NCBI GenBank assembly: GCA_001795385.1
Contig: MGOU01000023.1
Location: forward strand, 1-55,577
Length of the DNA stretch: 55,577 nt
Source of the DNA: Clostridiales bacterium GWD2_32_19
GTDB lineage: Bacteria > Bacillota > Clostridia > Lachnospirales > UBA12420
Direction: 5' to 3'
The notes under the pieces are model-generated. The model was not told where the DNA came from. It did not search any database and saw only the letters and a program-made list of their open reading frames with translations. Both the position numbers and the translations under genes were made by a program. Below, piece by piece: positions 41,461-50,760 of this stretch (within the stretch, counting starts at the first letter, position 1; the number at the start of each line of letters is the position of its first letter).

Positions 41461-42879
41461 ATGAATAGAGAAAACATAGCAGTTAATGATGAAGAGCTAA
41501 AGAAGCAATTAGTGACAATAGATAACCTTAGGTATGAGCTTAAGGGTAAAGAATTATTCTATTACATAGAAACCTTCGGTTGTCTTATGAATGAGAAGGA
41601 CTCAGAGAAACTATCTGGGGTACTCAGAGAAATAGGTTATGTAGAAACACAATCAATAAAGCAAGCAGATTTTATTCTTTATAATACTTGTTGTATAAGG
41701 GATAATGCGGAGAGGAAAATTTATGGGCGAGTGGGTAATATTAAGGGGCTGAAACAAAAAAAACCTGATTTGATTGTTTCTATATGTGGGTGTATGATGC
41801 AGCAGGAGCATGTACTAGAGAAATTGCAAAAAAAATATAAAAGAGAAGTTGATATAATTTTTGGAACTCACAATATATATAAATTAGCGGAGTTACTTTC
41901 AACTCGCATGGAAGTAGGGCATCAGATAATAGATATTTGGAGGGAACATAAAGATATAGTTGAAGATCTCCCGAGTGTGAGAAAGTATAAACATAAAGCT
42001 GCTGTTAATATAATGTATGGGTGTGATAATTTTTGTTCTTATTGTGTAGTGCCTTATGTAAGAGGAAGAGAAAGAAGTAGGGATAGTGGAAGTATAATAC
42101 AAGAGATAAAAGATTTAGTAAACGATGGTGTGAAAGAGGTAATGCTACTGGGGCAAAATGTTAATTCATATGGCAAGGGATTATCTGAGGATATTACATT
42201 TGCTAAATTGTTAAGGGAAGTAAATAAGATAGAAGGGTTAAAGAGAATACGATACATGACCTCGCATCCAAAAGACTTTACTGATGAGGTAATATATGCG
42301 ATAAGAGACTGCGAAAAGGTTTGTAATTATGTTCACTTACCTATCCAGTCAGGGAGTACAAAGGTTTTAGAAGAAATGAATAGAAAATATACAAAAGACC
42401 ATTATTTAAATCTTGCTGAGAAGATAAAGAAGGAAATAGATGGTGTAGCAATTACGACAGATATCATAGTTGGTTTTCCATGTGAGACAGAAGAAGATTT
42501 TCTAGAAACACTTGATGTGATAAGGAAAGTTGGGTATGACAGTGCATTTACATATATATACTCAAAAAGAACTGGTACAAAAGCTGCAACAATGGGAGGC
42601 GAAGTATCTGCAGAAGTAATAAATGAAAGATTTAACAGACTTATATTAGAAACAGATAAAATACAAAAAGAGAACAATGCAAAAAGGAATGGCATAACAT
42701 ATAAAGTTTTAGTTGAAGAATTGAGCAAAAGTGATAGTAAACTTCTGACGGGTAGGACAGAACAGAATATATTGGTGCATTTTGAGGGAGACGAAAGTCT
42801 TATAGGGGAATTAGTGGATGTAGAGATTTTTGAAACTAAGGGACATTATTTGAACGGAAAGCTGAAAACTGAAAGTTGA
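41461..42879 (+). CDS. miaB: tRNA-2-methylthio-N6-dimethylallyladenosine synthase MiaB
   Basis: 472 residues. N-terminal UPF0004 domain with cysteines in YIETFGCLMNEKDSEK, NTCCIRD and ICGCMMQQEH; the radical-SAM cluster motif YGCDNFCSYCVVPYVRGRE (CxxxCxxC, about residues 186-193); YVHLPIQSGSTKVLEEMNR; and a C-terminal TRAM domain. Adds the methylthio group to A37 of tRNAs. ATG behind GAAGGAAGGG. The last codons (LKTES) lie in an AAACTGAAAGTTGAAAGT-type repeat, so the C-terminus has been rewritten by repeat sequence. It lies upstream of the fic remnant; mutS is 4 kb downstream rather than adjacent. Confidence 0.95.
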   Translation: MNRENIAVNDEELKKQLVTIDNLRYELKGKELFYYIETFGCLMNEKDSEKLSGVLREIGYVETQSIKQADFILYNTCCIRDNAERKIYGRVGNIKGLKQKKPDLIVSICGCMMQQEHVLEKLQKKYKREVDIIFGTHNIYKLAELLSTRMEVGHQIIDIWREHKDIVEDLPSVRKYKHKAAVNIMYGCDNFCSYCVVPYVRGRERSRDSGSIIQEIKDLVNDGVKEVMLLGQNVNSYGKGLSEDITFAKLLREVNKIEGLKRIRYMTSHPKDFTDEVIYAIRDCEKVCNYVHLPIQSGSTKVLEEMNRKYTKDHYLNLAEKIKKEIDGVAITTDIIVGFPCETEEDFLETLDVIRKVGYDSAFTYIYSKRTGTKAATMGGEVSAEVINERFNRLILETDKIQKENNAKRNGITYKVLVEELSKSDSKLLTGRTEQNILVHFEGDESLIGELVDVEIFETKGHYLNGKLKTES

Positions 42880-42944
42880 AAGTAGACACAGGTACGCCGG
42901 TGACTAACTGATTCATAAATATAAATAAGAAGGGGCGAAATTCT

Positions 42945-43673
42945 ATGTTTGGTACTATAGATAAAAAGAGGGCGATATTGGACTCAAAACGTCCATTGCC
43001 AGAAAATACAGTTAAAAGCATACGGGAAGAGCTAATGCTACAACTTAATTATAATTCAAATGCAATAGAGGGAAATACTATTACTTTAAGAGAAACAAAG
43101 GTTGTACTTGAGGGCATAACAATAGGTGGAAAATCACTGAGGGAGCATTTAGAAATAATAAATCATAGGGATGCATTTTGGTATATAGAAGAAATAATAA
43201 AGAATAAAGAAAATTTAACGTAGTGGGATATAAAAAGTATCCATAAACTTGTGCTAAAAGAAATAGATAACAATAATGCAGGTTTGTATAGAAAAGAGAA
43301 TGTTATTATTTCAGGTGCAAAACATATACCACCAGACTTTACTACTTTAAATAGTGAAATGGAGCTTTTTATAAAATGGTATAAAGATAACAAAGATAGA
43401 TTGCACCCAATAGAACTAGCAAGTTTGGTGCATATATTATTTGCTAAAATACATCCCTTTATAGATGGTAATGAAAGAACTTCTAGATTATTATTAAATA
43501 TGGAACTTATAAAACAAGGATATCCTATCGTTGTAATAAAGAATGAACATAGAGTAGAATACTATAATGCACTGGATAAAGCACACTCAGAGGGTAAATA
43601 TGAAGATTTTATAAATATAGTTGCAAAAGCAATCGAAGAAAGTTTGGATTTGTACCTGAAATTAATCTCTTAA
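42945..43673 (+). pseudogene. Fic-domain protein interrupted by an amber codon
   Basis: Frame from ATG 42945 (behind AAGGGGCG) runs 92 codons, hits TAG (43221-43223), then continues in the same frame as WDIKSIHKLVLKEI to 43673. Family members usually have Glu-Trp-Asp there, so the TAG probably replaced GAG. The N-terminal inhibitory motif SNAIEGN is intact ([S/T]xxxE[G/N], the class II arrangement). The Fic active-site loop reads HPFIDGNERTSR; the normal glycine after Asn is Glu (GAA instead of GGA). A Fic enzyme would AMPylate a target protein; here both the stop and the glycine loss point to inactivation. The final codons and stop come from repeat A3. Confidence 0.88.
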
Positions 43674-43785
43674 GGTCAATTCCCTGCAGCTCTGCTGCGT
43701 GCGTCCTGTCATTGCGAGGTACGAAGCAATCTTGTACTTAAGCTAAAGGAGAGATTGCTTCGCAAAAAGATGCTCGCAATGACAA
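43660..43785 (-). repeat. Repeat family A, copy A3 (partial)
   Basis: Reads AATCTCTTAAGGTCAATTCC, then GCAGCTCTGCTGC, then the CATTGCGAGG...CTCGCAATGAC hairpin. The CCCCG...CGGGG end is missing. It overlaps the 3' end of fic and provides its stop. Confidence 0.78.
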
Positions 43786-43840
43786 ATAGAAAATTTAACT
43801 TTAGAGTAGAATTAAAATAAAACTGGAGGCGTAATGTGTT

Positions 43841-44884
43841 ATGGAGTCAAAAAAAGTTGTGGTAATAGGTGGAGGTACAGGTCAGTCGATTTTTCTTAGA
43901 GGGCTCAAAAACTATACAGATCAAATAACAGCAGTTGTAACGGTAGCAGATAGTGGTGGAGGATCGGGTGTTCTAAGAGAAGATATGGGTATGTTACCAC
44001 CTGGAGATATAAGAAACTGCTTACTCGCACTTGCTAATACTGAGCCTGTCATGCAAGAAGTGATGCAGTATAGATTTGAAACTGGTAAACTTAAAGGTCA
44101 ATCATTTGGTAATTTATTTATTGCTGCTATGTTGGGTATATCAAATAGTTTTGAGGAAGCAGTAATTAAGATGTCTGAGTTTCTTGCTGTAAAAGGTAGG
44201 GTAATGCCAGTAACGCTTGAAGATGTTCATCTAATCGCAGTTCTTGATAATGGAGCTATAGTAAAAGGTGAAGATCAAATACCACATGAATGTCTGAAAC
44301 ACAAAGCAAAGATTGAGAAACTAAGATTTAACATTCCTAATGTAAAACCGTATCCACCAGTGCTAGAGGCTATTATTGAAGCAGATATTATAGTTATAGG
44401 ACCTGGTAGTCTGTACACAAGTATATTACCAAACTTATTAGTTGAAAATGTGGTAGATGCACTAAGACAGTCAAAAGCCCAAAAAGTTTATGTGTGTAAT
44501 GTAATGAGTCAACCAGGTGAAACACAAGGATATACAGTTATTGATCATATGAATGTAATAGAAGAACATATAGGAAAAGGAGTAATAAATACTTTTATCG
44601 TAAACAATAAAATTCTTAACGAAGAGCAAGTACACAAATATGAAAACACTGATGCAGAACAAATACTTCTAGATGCAGAACAAAGGGAAAAGCTAGATGA
44701 AAGAGGTATAAATTATGTAGAAGGTGATGTAATAGAATTTTTCATGGGTTACATACGTCATGATGCTGATAAACTTTCCATGTTAGTGATGAACATAGCA
44801 GATAACAATGAGCAATCAGAAGACATAGCACAGATTATTAATTTATCCGATATGATTACAGAAGACAATGCAAAACTTGCGTAA
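43841..44884 (+). CDS. yvcK: Gluconeogenesis factor YvcK (CofD-like)
   Basis: 347 residues. Begins KKVVVIGGGTGQSIFLRGLK, with VTVADSGGGSGVLREDMGML and PPGDIRNCLLALA, VIGPGSLYTSILPNLLV and NVMSQPGETQGYT, all family landmarks. Binds UDP-sugars and, in other Firmicutes, is needed for peptidoglycan synthesis and growth on gluconeogenic carbon sources. Usual neighbours rapZ and whiA are absent; instead repeat A3 is upstream and an HD hydrolase 19 bp downstream. Start ATG 43841 with CTGGAGGCG. Confidence 0.95.
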   Translation: MESKKVVVIGGGTGQSIFLRGLKNYTDQITAVVTVADSGGGSGVLREDMGMLPPGDIRNCLLALANTEPVMQEVMQYRFETGKLKGQSFGNLFIAAMLGISNSFEEAVIKMSEFLAVKGRVMPVTLEDVHLIAVLDNGAIVKGEDQIPHECLKHKAKIEKLRFNIPNVKPYPPVLEAIIEADIIVIGPGSLYTSILPNLLVENVVDALRQSKAQKVYVCNVMSQPGETQGYTVIDHMNVIEEHIGKGVINTFIVNNKILNEEQVHKYENTDAEQILLDAEQREKLDERGINYVEGDVIEFFMGYIRHDADKLSMLVMNIADNNEQSEDIAQIINLSDMITEDNAKLA

Positions 44885-44903
44885 GCAAAGAAGGAGAAAG
44901 ACT

Positions 44904-45464
44904 ATGAAAATAGATATAATACAAAAGATATACAAAATTGAAGAAGATGTGTGTATAAAGAACAACAGAATTGAAGCATGGAAGCACCATATACTCCAAG
45001 TTGCCAAGTATTCACTTTTGATGGCTGAAAAACTGGAAGCAGATAAAGAAATAGTTGAGATAGCAGCATTACTACACGATCATGCAAGTATAATAAATGA
45101 AGAATTATATCAAGATGAACATCATATACATGGTGCTAGACAGGCAGATGAAATATTATCGGAATTAAACTACCCAAGAGAAAAGATAGATTTAGTTAAA
45201 AAGTGTATATTTTCACATAGAGGCAGTAAGGCATATGAAAAGTTAACTAATGAAGAGAAATGTGTTGCAGATGCAGATGCAATGGCTCATATAAATCACA
45301 TACCATCATTGTTGTACTGGGCATATGTAGAAAAAGAAATGGATACAGAAGAAGGAGTAAAACTGGTAAGTAATAAGATTGAAAGAAGTTTTAATAAAAT
45401 GAGTAAAGAAGCACAAGAAATCATGAAAGAAAAATATGAATTGGCGCAAAAGATATTGGAATAA
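44904..45464 (+). CDS. HD-domain phosphohydrolase
   Basis: 186 residues from ATG 44904 behind AAGGAG; the in-frame start at 44868 lies inside yvcK. HD residues: HHILQVAKYS, LLHDHASIINEELY (the HD pair, about residue 53), HHIHGARQADEIL, CIFSHRGSK and VADADAMAHI. The layout is that of small stand-alone HD hydrolases (COG1418-like) acting on nucleotides or similar phosphoesters; substrate unknown. Likely cotranscribed with yvcK. Confidence 0.85.
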   Translation: MKIDIIQKIYKIEEDVCIKNNRIEAWKHHILQVAKYSLLMAEKLEADKEIVEIAALLHDHASIINEELYQDEHHIHGARQADEILSELNYPREKIDLVKKCIFSHRGSKAYEKLTNEEKCVADADAMAHINHIPSLLYWAYVEKEMDTEEGVKLVSNKIERSFNKMSKEAQEIMKEKYELAQKILE

Positions 45465-45535
45465 GTATAAAATTATTTCTAAAAAATGGTCTCTAACTTC
45501 TGAACTCTGATATATAAAAATAGAGGAGTGTTGGA

Positions 45536-46750
45536 ATGAATTATAGTGATAGAGATATCAAACGAAACCTGTTTATATTATATGTGACAGCGATTTTGAT
45601 AGGGCTAGAACTAGGGATAAGAGATTTTTCAACGACATTGCAGGTTTTGTTTGAAAAAGTAGGCGGGGATAACTTATTAATACTAATTAATCAATTTAGT
45701 TTTTACTCGTTTATATTATGTATATTTTTGGTAGGAATAAACTTAAGCAAAATTAAATTGAAAAAGAAGATTGCATTTATGGAAGCATTAACATTTTCCG
45801 GATATTTCCTTATTGCAATTTTACTATACTTTGATAAGCTTTCTGCTATGATTTTGTTTGTAATATTTATGTGTAATAATATTATAAATAGGTTATTAAT
45901 AGTTATGTGGTTAGAATTTAAAATGAAGTTGGTATCAAATGAAGGATTTAAAAAGCTACTTGGAAATGCCATTTTCTTTCAGATGATTGCCATTATGATA
46001 GGTATGAGCGTATCTTATCTTATAATAGGCAAGGGATATCCAAATAATTTTATTGTATTATTTTTAATAGTTTCAGTAATAGGTTTTAGTGTTTGTACGA
46101 TGTATTTATTAATAAAAGAGCCTAATAACGCATCAATTGATGCACATACTGAAGAAATAAAATGGAAAGATATAAAAAGTTGTATGAAAGAGAAAAACTT
46201 TATTAATATGATGATTTCAAAAATTATGTTTAACTTGTCTTTTGGTATAGTTGTATTATACGCTTTTTATGCTATAAAGCATGGCTATCCAGCGGAACGA
46301 ATAGTACTCATGGGGCTCATTTCTTATATATTTCAAGCAGTAGCAGGAGCTATTGTAGGAAATTTTAGATTCACTAATAAATCTGCTATACTTTATGGTA
46401 CATTTTTTGCAATAGCGAGTATACTTACAGTATTTGTTTTACATAATATGTATCTAGGATTTGGACTCTTAGGATTTTCAGAGCCACTTATTCATATAGG
46501 ATATTATGGTTTTATTAATTCAGTAGCAAAGAATAAAAAACATATATATTTGACTTTCGAGACGATTATACATTTTGTAATTGGAATATCGGTAGCCATG
46601 TTTGGAGTACTAGCGGCAAGATTGGGCTATGAGAATAGTTCATATATTGCAGTGGCATTTCTTTTAGTAGCGTGTATATTTACTTATATGTTGGAGGATG
46701 AAGAAGATGGCGAAGTTAACACCAATGATGCAGCAATACATGGAGATTAA
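45536..46750 (+). CDS. MFS-like multi-pass membrane transporter
   Basis: 404 residues with about twelve hydrophobic helices, split by a hydrophilic loop (residues 198-220, EPNNASIDAHTEEIKWKD) between the halves, the usual MFS plan. Conserved MFS sequence motifs are weak, so substrate and exact family are open. ATG behind GAGGAGTG. The last 44 bases overlap the start of mutS, whose RBS (GGAGG) lies in its final codons, so the two are translationally coupled. The acidic C-terminus (EDEEDGEVNTND) is a consequence of this overlap. Confidence 0.75.
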   Translation: MNYSDRDIKRNLFILYVTAILIGLELGIRDFSTTLQVLFEKVGGDNLLILINQFSFYSFILCIFLVGINLSKIKLKKKIAFMEALTFSGYFLIAILLYFDKLSAMILFVIFMCNNIINRLLIVMWLEFKMKLVSNEGFKKLLGNAIFFQMIAIMIGMSVSYLIIGKGYPNNFIVLFLIVSVIGFSVCTMYLLIKEPNNASIDAHTEEIKWKDIKSCMKEKNFINMMISKIMFNLSFGIVVLYAFYAIKHGYPAERIVLMGLISYIFQAVAGAIVGNFRFTNKSAILYGTFFAIASILTVFVLHNMYLGFGLLGFSEPLIHIGYYGFINSVAKNKKHIYLTFETIIHFVIGISVAMFGVLAARLGYENSSYIAVAFLLVACIFTYMLEDEEDGEVNTNDAAIHGD

Positions 46751-49370
46751 AGAAAAAAATAAAGATACCATACTATTCTTTAGGCTTGGAGATTTTTATG
46801 AAATGTTTTTTGAAGATGCTAAACTTGCATCAAGAGAACTGGAAATAACACTTACAGGCCGAGATTGCGGTCAAGACGATAAGGCACCCATGTGTGGAGT
46901 GCCTCATCATGCTGCAGAAAACTACATAGCTAGATTAGTTGATAAAGGATATAAAGTGGCTATATGTGAGCAGGTAGAGGACCCAAAAGAAGCAAAGGGT
47001 ATAGTTCGTAGAGAAGTTGTGAGGGTAATAACACCAGGAACTGTTATAGATACTGAAAAGCTAGACCAATCTAAAAATAATTACATAGCAAGTATTTTTA
47101 GGAAAGAAACTAGTTATGGGCTTAGTTTTATTGATGTGACGACAGGTGAGTTTAAAGTTACAGAGCTAGTCAATATAACTAGTAATACAAAGGTTTTTGA
47201 TGAGATAGCAAAATATAATCCATCTGAAATAATAATTAATGAAGAAGTACATAAAGACACCATTTTTGTAAATGAAATAAAGCAAAGGTTTAATTCATTT
47301 ACAAATCTATATGAAGATTGGAATTTTGAAGCTAAGACCTGTTATAAATTACTTACAGGTCATTTTAAAGTTACTTCGTTAGATGGTTTTGGAGCTAAAA
47401 GTTACACAGTAGGAATAAGCTCTGCTGGTGCACTCATTCAGTATTTGAAAGAAAATCAAAAAACTGATTTAGGGCATATATATAAGTTAACTCCGTATCA
47501 AACGAATGAATATATGTTGATAGATATATCGACAAGGAGAAACTTAGAATTAGTTGAGACAATGAGAGAAAAAACTAAAAAAGGATCGCTACTTTGGGTA
47601 CTTGACAAGACCAAAACTGCGATGGGAGCAAGACTGATTAGAAAATGGATAGAACAACCACTTATAAACGAAGGCGATATTACTAGAAGATTGGATGCAG
47701 TTGCCAAGTTAAAGGACGCGCCTATGAGTCGTGATGAGATAAAAGAAGTACTCACTGAGGTATATGACCTCGAACGACTGCTAAGTAAAGTAGTTTATAA
47801 TACAGCCAACGCAAGAGATTTAAATGCGATGAAATCATCAATATCACACTTGCCAGAGTTAAGAAATATATTGAGTGGTTTTAGATGTGATTACCTAGAA
47901 AATATATACCAAAAAATAGATGTACTCAGTGATATATGTACGCTCATTGATGAATCAATTGAAGAAAATCCACCATTTTCTATGAAAGATGGTGACATAA
48001 TAAAATTAGGTTACTCTGATGAGATAGACAAGCTAAGAAGCGCCAAAAAGAACGGGAAAGACTGGATAGCGAATCTAGAGGCAGAGGAAAAAGAAAAAAC
48101 AGGTATAAAAAACCTGAAAATACGTTATAACAATGTCTTTGGATATTATATAGAGATAACAAACTCGAATTTGAATAATGTGCCAGATAGATATACAAGA
48201 AAGCAAACGCTTGCCAATGCTGAAAGATACACATTGCCAGAGCTAAAAGAAATAGAAAACATGATTTTAAGTGCAGAGGAAAGAGTTATAAAACTCGAAT
48301 ACGAAGTATTTAATAAAGTGCGTGAACAAATACTCACACAAGTAGATAGGATACAAGAAACATCGGGATTTATAGCTGAGACTGATGTACTAACATCACT
48401 TGCCGAAGTTGCAGAAGCACAAAATTATTCGAGACCAATAGTCAAAAAAGGTAATTTTATTAATATTGATAAAGGACGACACCCAGTTATTGAGAAGATA
48501 TTAGTTTCAGATGACTTTATTGATAATGACACACTACTAACGACAGAAGATAACATGATAATAATTACAGGACCAAACATGGCAGGAAAGTCTACTTATA
48601 TGAGACAAGTAGCACTCATAACCCTCATGGCACAGATAGGAAGCTTTGTACCAGCAAACAATGCTGAGATAGGTATTGTAGATAGAATATTTACGAGAGT
48701 TGGAGCATCTGACGATCTAGCATCTGGGCAAAGTACCTTCATGGTGGAAATGTCAGAAGTAGCAAACATACTAAACAATGCAACAAATGATAGTCTACTC
48801 ATATTAGATGAAATAGGACGAGGGACAAGCACATTTGACGGACTTAGCATAGCTTGGTCAGTAGTAGAGTACATACAACAAAACATAAAAGCCAAAACAT
48901 TATTTGCAACACACTATCACGAGCTAACCGAGCTAGAAGGAAAACTAGAAGGAGTTAAAAATTATAGAATTGCAGTAAAAGAAAATGGGGATGACATAAT
49001 ATTTTTACGTAAGATAGTACGTGGAGGAACAGATAACAGCTACGGCATACAGGTAGCCAAACTAGCGGGACTCCCAATGTCAGTAATAAATAGAGCAAAT
49101 GAGATACTTAATGTAGAACTGAAAGTGGAAAGTAGAAAATTGAAATTGGAAAAAGACGGTAAGCAAATGCCTCCCCTTACGGAGGGGAGGCTAGGTGGGG
49201 TGCCTTTTGTAGATGTGGTACCAGCGTGTACGCCCAATAGCGCTCAGATTACACTCTTCACTGATAATAAATACGATGACTTGATAGATGAGATAAAAAA
49301 TATGGATATAAACAATATGACTCCTATGGAAGCTTTGGCGAAACTTGTGGAGCTTAGGGATAAAATATAA
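46707..49370 (+). CDS. mutS: DNA mismatch repair protein MutS
   Basis: 887 residues from ATG 46707 (MAKLTPMMQQYMEIK), 9 bases after GGAGG; ATG 46698 directly abuts the RBS. Mismatch-reading Phe-x-Glu loop: FFRLGDFYEMF. ATPase: ITGPNMAGKSTYMRQVALIT (Walker A, about residue 620), DEIGRGTSTFDGLS (Walker B), and ATHYHELTELE. Between the ATPase end and the C-terminal dimerisation helices (YDDLIDEIKNMDINNMTPME) lie about 40 residues (about 803-843) encoded by two intergenic-type repeats fused in frame. Recognises mismatches and recruits MutL; no mutL follows here. Overlaps the MFS gene by 44 bp. Confidence 0.97.
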   Translation: MAKLTPMMQQYMEIKEKNKDTILFFRLGDFYEMFFEDAKLASRELEITLTGRDCGQDDKAPMCGVPHHAAENYIARLVDKGYKVAICEQVEDPKEAKGIVRREVVRVITPGTVIDTEKLDQSKNNYIASIFRKETSYGLSFIDVTTGEFKVTELVNITSNTKVFDEIAKYNPSEIIINEEVHKDTIFVNEIKQRFNSFTNLYEDWNFEAKTCYKLLTGHFKVTSLDGFGAKSYTVGISSAGALIQYLKENQKTDLGHIYKLTPYQTNEYMLIDISTRRNLELVETMREKTKKGSLLWVLDKTKTAMGARLIRKWIEQPLINEGDITRRLDAVAKLKDAPMSRDEIKEVLTEVYDLERLLSKVVYNTANARDLNAMKSSISHLPELRNILSGFRCDYLENIYQKIDVLSDICTLIDESIEENPPFSMKDGDIIKLGYSDEIDKLRSAKKNGKDWIANLEAEEKEKTGIKNLKIRYNNVFGYYIEITNSNLNNVPDRYTRKQTLANAERYTLPELKEIENMILSAEERVIKLEYEVFNKVREQILTQVDRIQETSGFIAETDVLTSLAEVAEAQNYSRPIVKKGNFINIDKGRHPVIEKILVSDDFIDNDTLLTTEDNMIIITGPNMAGKSTYMRQVALITLMAQIGSFVPANNAEIGIVDRIFTRVGASDDLASGQSTFMVEMSEVANILNNATNDSLLILDEIGRGTSTFDGLSIAWSVVEYIQQNIKAKTLFATHYHELTELEGKLEGVKNYRIAVKENGDDIIFLRKIVRGGTDNSYGIQVAKLAGLPMSVINRANEILNVELKVESRKLKLEKDGKQMPPLTEGRLGGVPFVDVVPACTPNSAQITLFTDNKYDDLIDEIKNMDINNMTPMEALAKLVELRDKI
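49116..49206 (+). repeat. Intergenic-type repeats absorbed in frame in mutS
   Basis: Bases 49116-49150 (GAACTGAAAGTGGAAAGT...) match the repeat at the end of miaB (42857-42886); 49170-49206 (CTCCCCTTACGGAGGGGAGG) are a family G hairpin, like 35917-35956. Together they code for the MutS linker VESRKLKLEKDGKQMPPLTE. Confidence 0.7.
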
Positions 49371-49433
49371 TTCTTGAAAAATATAAAAAACAAAGATTAA
49401 TAGTAAGCACAACACTATGAATGATGAAAAATT

Positions 49434-49456
49434 GTAGGGTTGGAATACCTGCGACA
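49434..49456 (+). repeat. REP-like sequence
   Basis: GTAGGGTTGGAATACCTGC: a GTAG head with a short GGT...ACC stem, comparable to the REPs bordering the RAYT unit. Confidence 0.35.
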
Positions 49457-49459
49457 AGG

Positions 49460-49522
49460 GCTTATTGAAAATGCAAATATTTTCAATAAGCTCTTGACAT
49501 AATATGTAAAATAATATAGCAT
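49460..49522 (+). promoter_or_regulatory. Hairpin followed by promoter of the 49566 gene
   Basis: A perfect 13-bp stem (GCTTATTGAAAAT/ATTTTCAATAAGC) is followed after two bases by TTGACA (49494-49499), a 17-bp spacer and TAGCAT (49517-49522). The promoter is nearly identical to that at 50761-50789. The hairpin probably also limits readthrough from mutS. Confidence 0.65.
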
Positions 49523-49565
49523 AAGGATAATAAAAAACAGTATTTTAATATATTGGAGGATAAAA

Positions 49566-50321
49566 ATGATGAATAATAATGATAATAAAAAAGCTATAAG
49601 TGAATTAAGTGATTTAATGGATGAAATGTCAAAAGCATATGAAATATATAATGATTTTAAATTTTCGATGGTCACTGGAATGAGTGTTATGTCAGACTAT
49701 GATTATGAAAATATTTTTTGTGTAAAGTTAATGCAAGATTTTAATAAAATATTAGATTTACTAGGTGCACCAAAGGAATTGAAAAGTCAACCTGATATTA
49801 TGTATGAATGTTTTCATTTCTTTGATTTTAGCCATAAGAATAGCTCTAAAAATATTTATAAAGACGAAAAAGGAAGTTTAGTAATTGGGCGTACTTATAA
49901 AGAAGATGAATCGAATCCATATCTTGGTATTCATAATGTGGAGTTTGAAATTTTTGTTGTAGATAATAAGTTGGTTACTGTACATAGTATTAAAGAAAAT
50001 GAAAATAAACCAGAAAAAAGTATTCATGTAGATAAATATAAATCAGATGAAAAAATGGGATATGAAATATCACAGGTAAGTATAGTACCTTGTGATGGAA
50101 GAAATACAGATTTATTGACTGTAAAAAATTCTAAAATTTATGAAAATCCTCGAAGTGCATTTGTTCCTAGAATACAAAGTATTTCAACACATCGTGAATT
50201 GGCAATGAGAACAGCTGACTTCAGTATAGAATTATTGACATGTGAACCTGATAAATTTTATATTGAAGTTGAGGAAAAAATTATGGATATTCAACAAGAA
50301 ACTGAAGATATACTTTCTTAG
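49566..50321 (+). CDS. Hypothetical protein, 251 aa, with in-frame extension after an amber stop
   Basis: ATG behind TTGGAGG. Begins MMNNNDNKKAISELSDLMDE: short helical start, then a beta-rich middle (SLVIGRTYKEDESNPYLGIH, NVEFEIFVVDNKLVTVHSI), then a helical end. No signal peptide or membrane helix. The frame ends with TAG (50319-50321) but stays open for 44 more codons (NNDIYRLFEVSMVVADSAPQ ... EEEFTGEVKEINRNMEEEL) to TAG at 50454, so the gene was probably about 296 codons. The Met-Asn-Asn-Asn-Asp start and the promoter match the 50840 gene, suggesting paralogy. Unknown function. Confidence 0.65.
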   Translation: MMNNNDNKKAISELSDLMDEMSKAYEIYNDFKFSMVTGMSVMSDYDYENIFCVKLMQDFNKILDLLGAPKELKSQPDIMYECFHFFDFSHKNSSKNIYKDEKGSLVIGRTYKEDESNPYLGIHNVEFEIFVVDNKLVTVHSIKENENKPEKSIHVDKYKSDEKMGYEISQVSIVPCDGRNTDLLTVKNSKIYENPRSAFVPRIQSISTHRELAMRTADFSIELLTCEPDKFYIEVEEKIMDIQQETEDILS

Positions 50322-50456
50322 AATAATGATATTTATAGATTGTTTGAGGTATCTATGGTAGTCGCTGACTCTGCACCTCAATTAATGGAATGCCCAGAAG
50401 AAGAATTTACAGGTGAAGTTAAAGAGATAAATAGAAATATGGAAGAAGAGCTGTAG
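50322..50456 (+). pseudogene. In-frame 3' extension of the 49566 gene after an amber codon
   Basis: 44 open codons in the same frame, with acidic, protein-like composition (CPEEEFTGEVKEINRNMEEE). Either a nonsense mutation has cut the gene or readthrough occurs. No ribosome site or start marks it as a separate gene. Confidence 0.5.
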
Positions 50457-50568
50457 GAGAAGTGAGTGGAAGTTTTAAAAGTTGGGAGGCAGTTATATTG
50501 CCTTTTTTATAGTTATAAGATACTAATAAAAGTAGTCTTTACGAGGTGAATAATTATTGAGTCAATTT

Positions 50569-50726
50569 AATCTCTCAGGGTCAATTCCCGGCAGCTCTGC
50601 TGCGTGCTAAATATGTCATTGCGAGGAACGAAGCAATCCCGTTCTTTAAAAGACAAAAGAGAGATTGCTTCGTTCCTCGCAATGACAACATGATACCCCG
50701 TCAGCTTGCTGCGGGGAGGTTCATTG
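50569..50726 (-). repeat. Repeat family A, copy A4 (inverted twin of A1)
   Basis: 158 bp, reverse complement of 5415-5572 with only a few differences. A possible 5-bp flanking duplication GTCAA (50561-50565 and 50726-50730) overlaps the end. Confidence 0.88.
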
Positions 50727-50760
50727 TCAAAAGGATACTGTGATTTACTCCCAATATATA

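Noticed and set aside
43221-50321. Use of TAG as a sense codon
   Set aside because: Other clear genes, such as sbcC and the 50840 gene, end at TAG; the two in-frame TAG cases are in decaying accessory genes.
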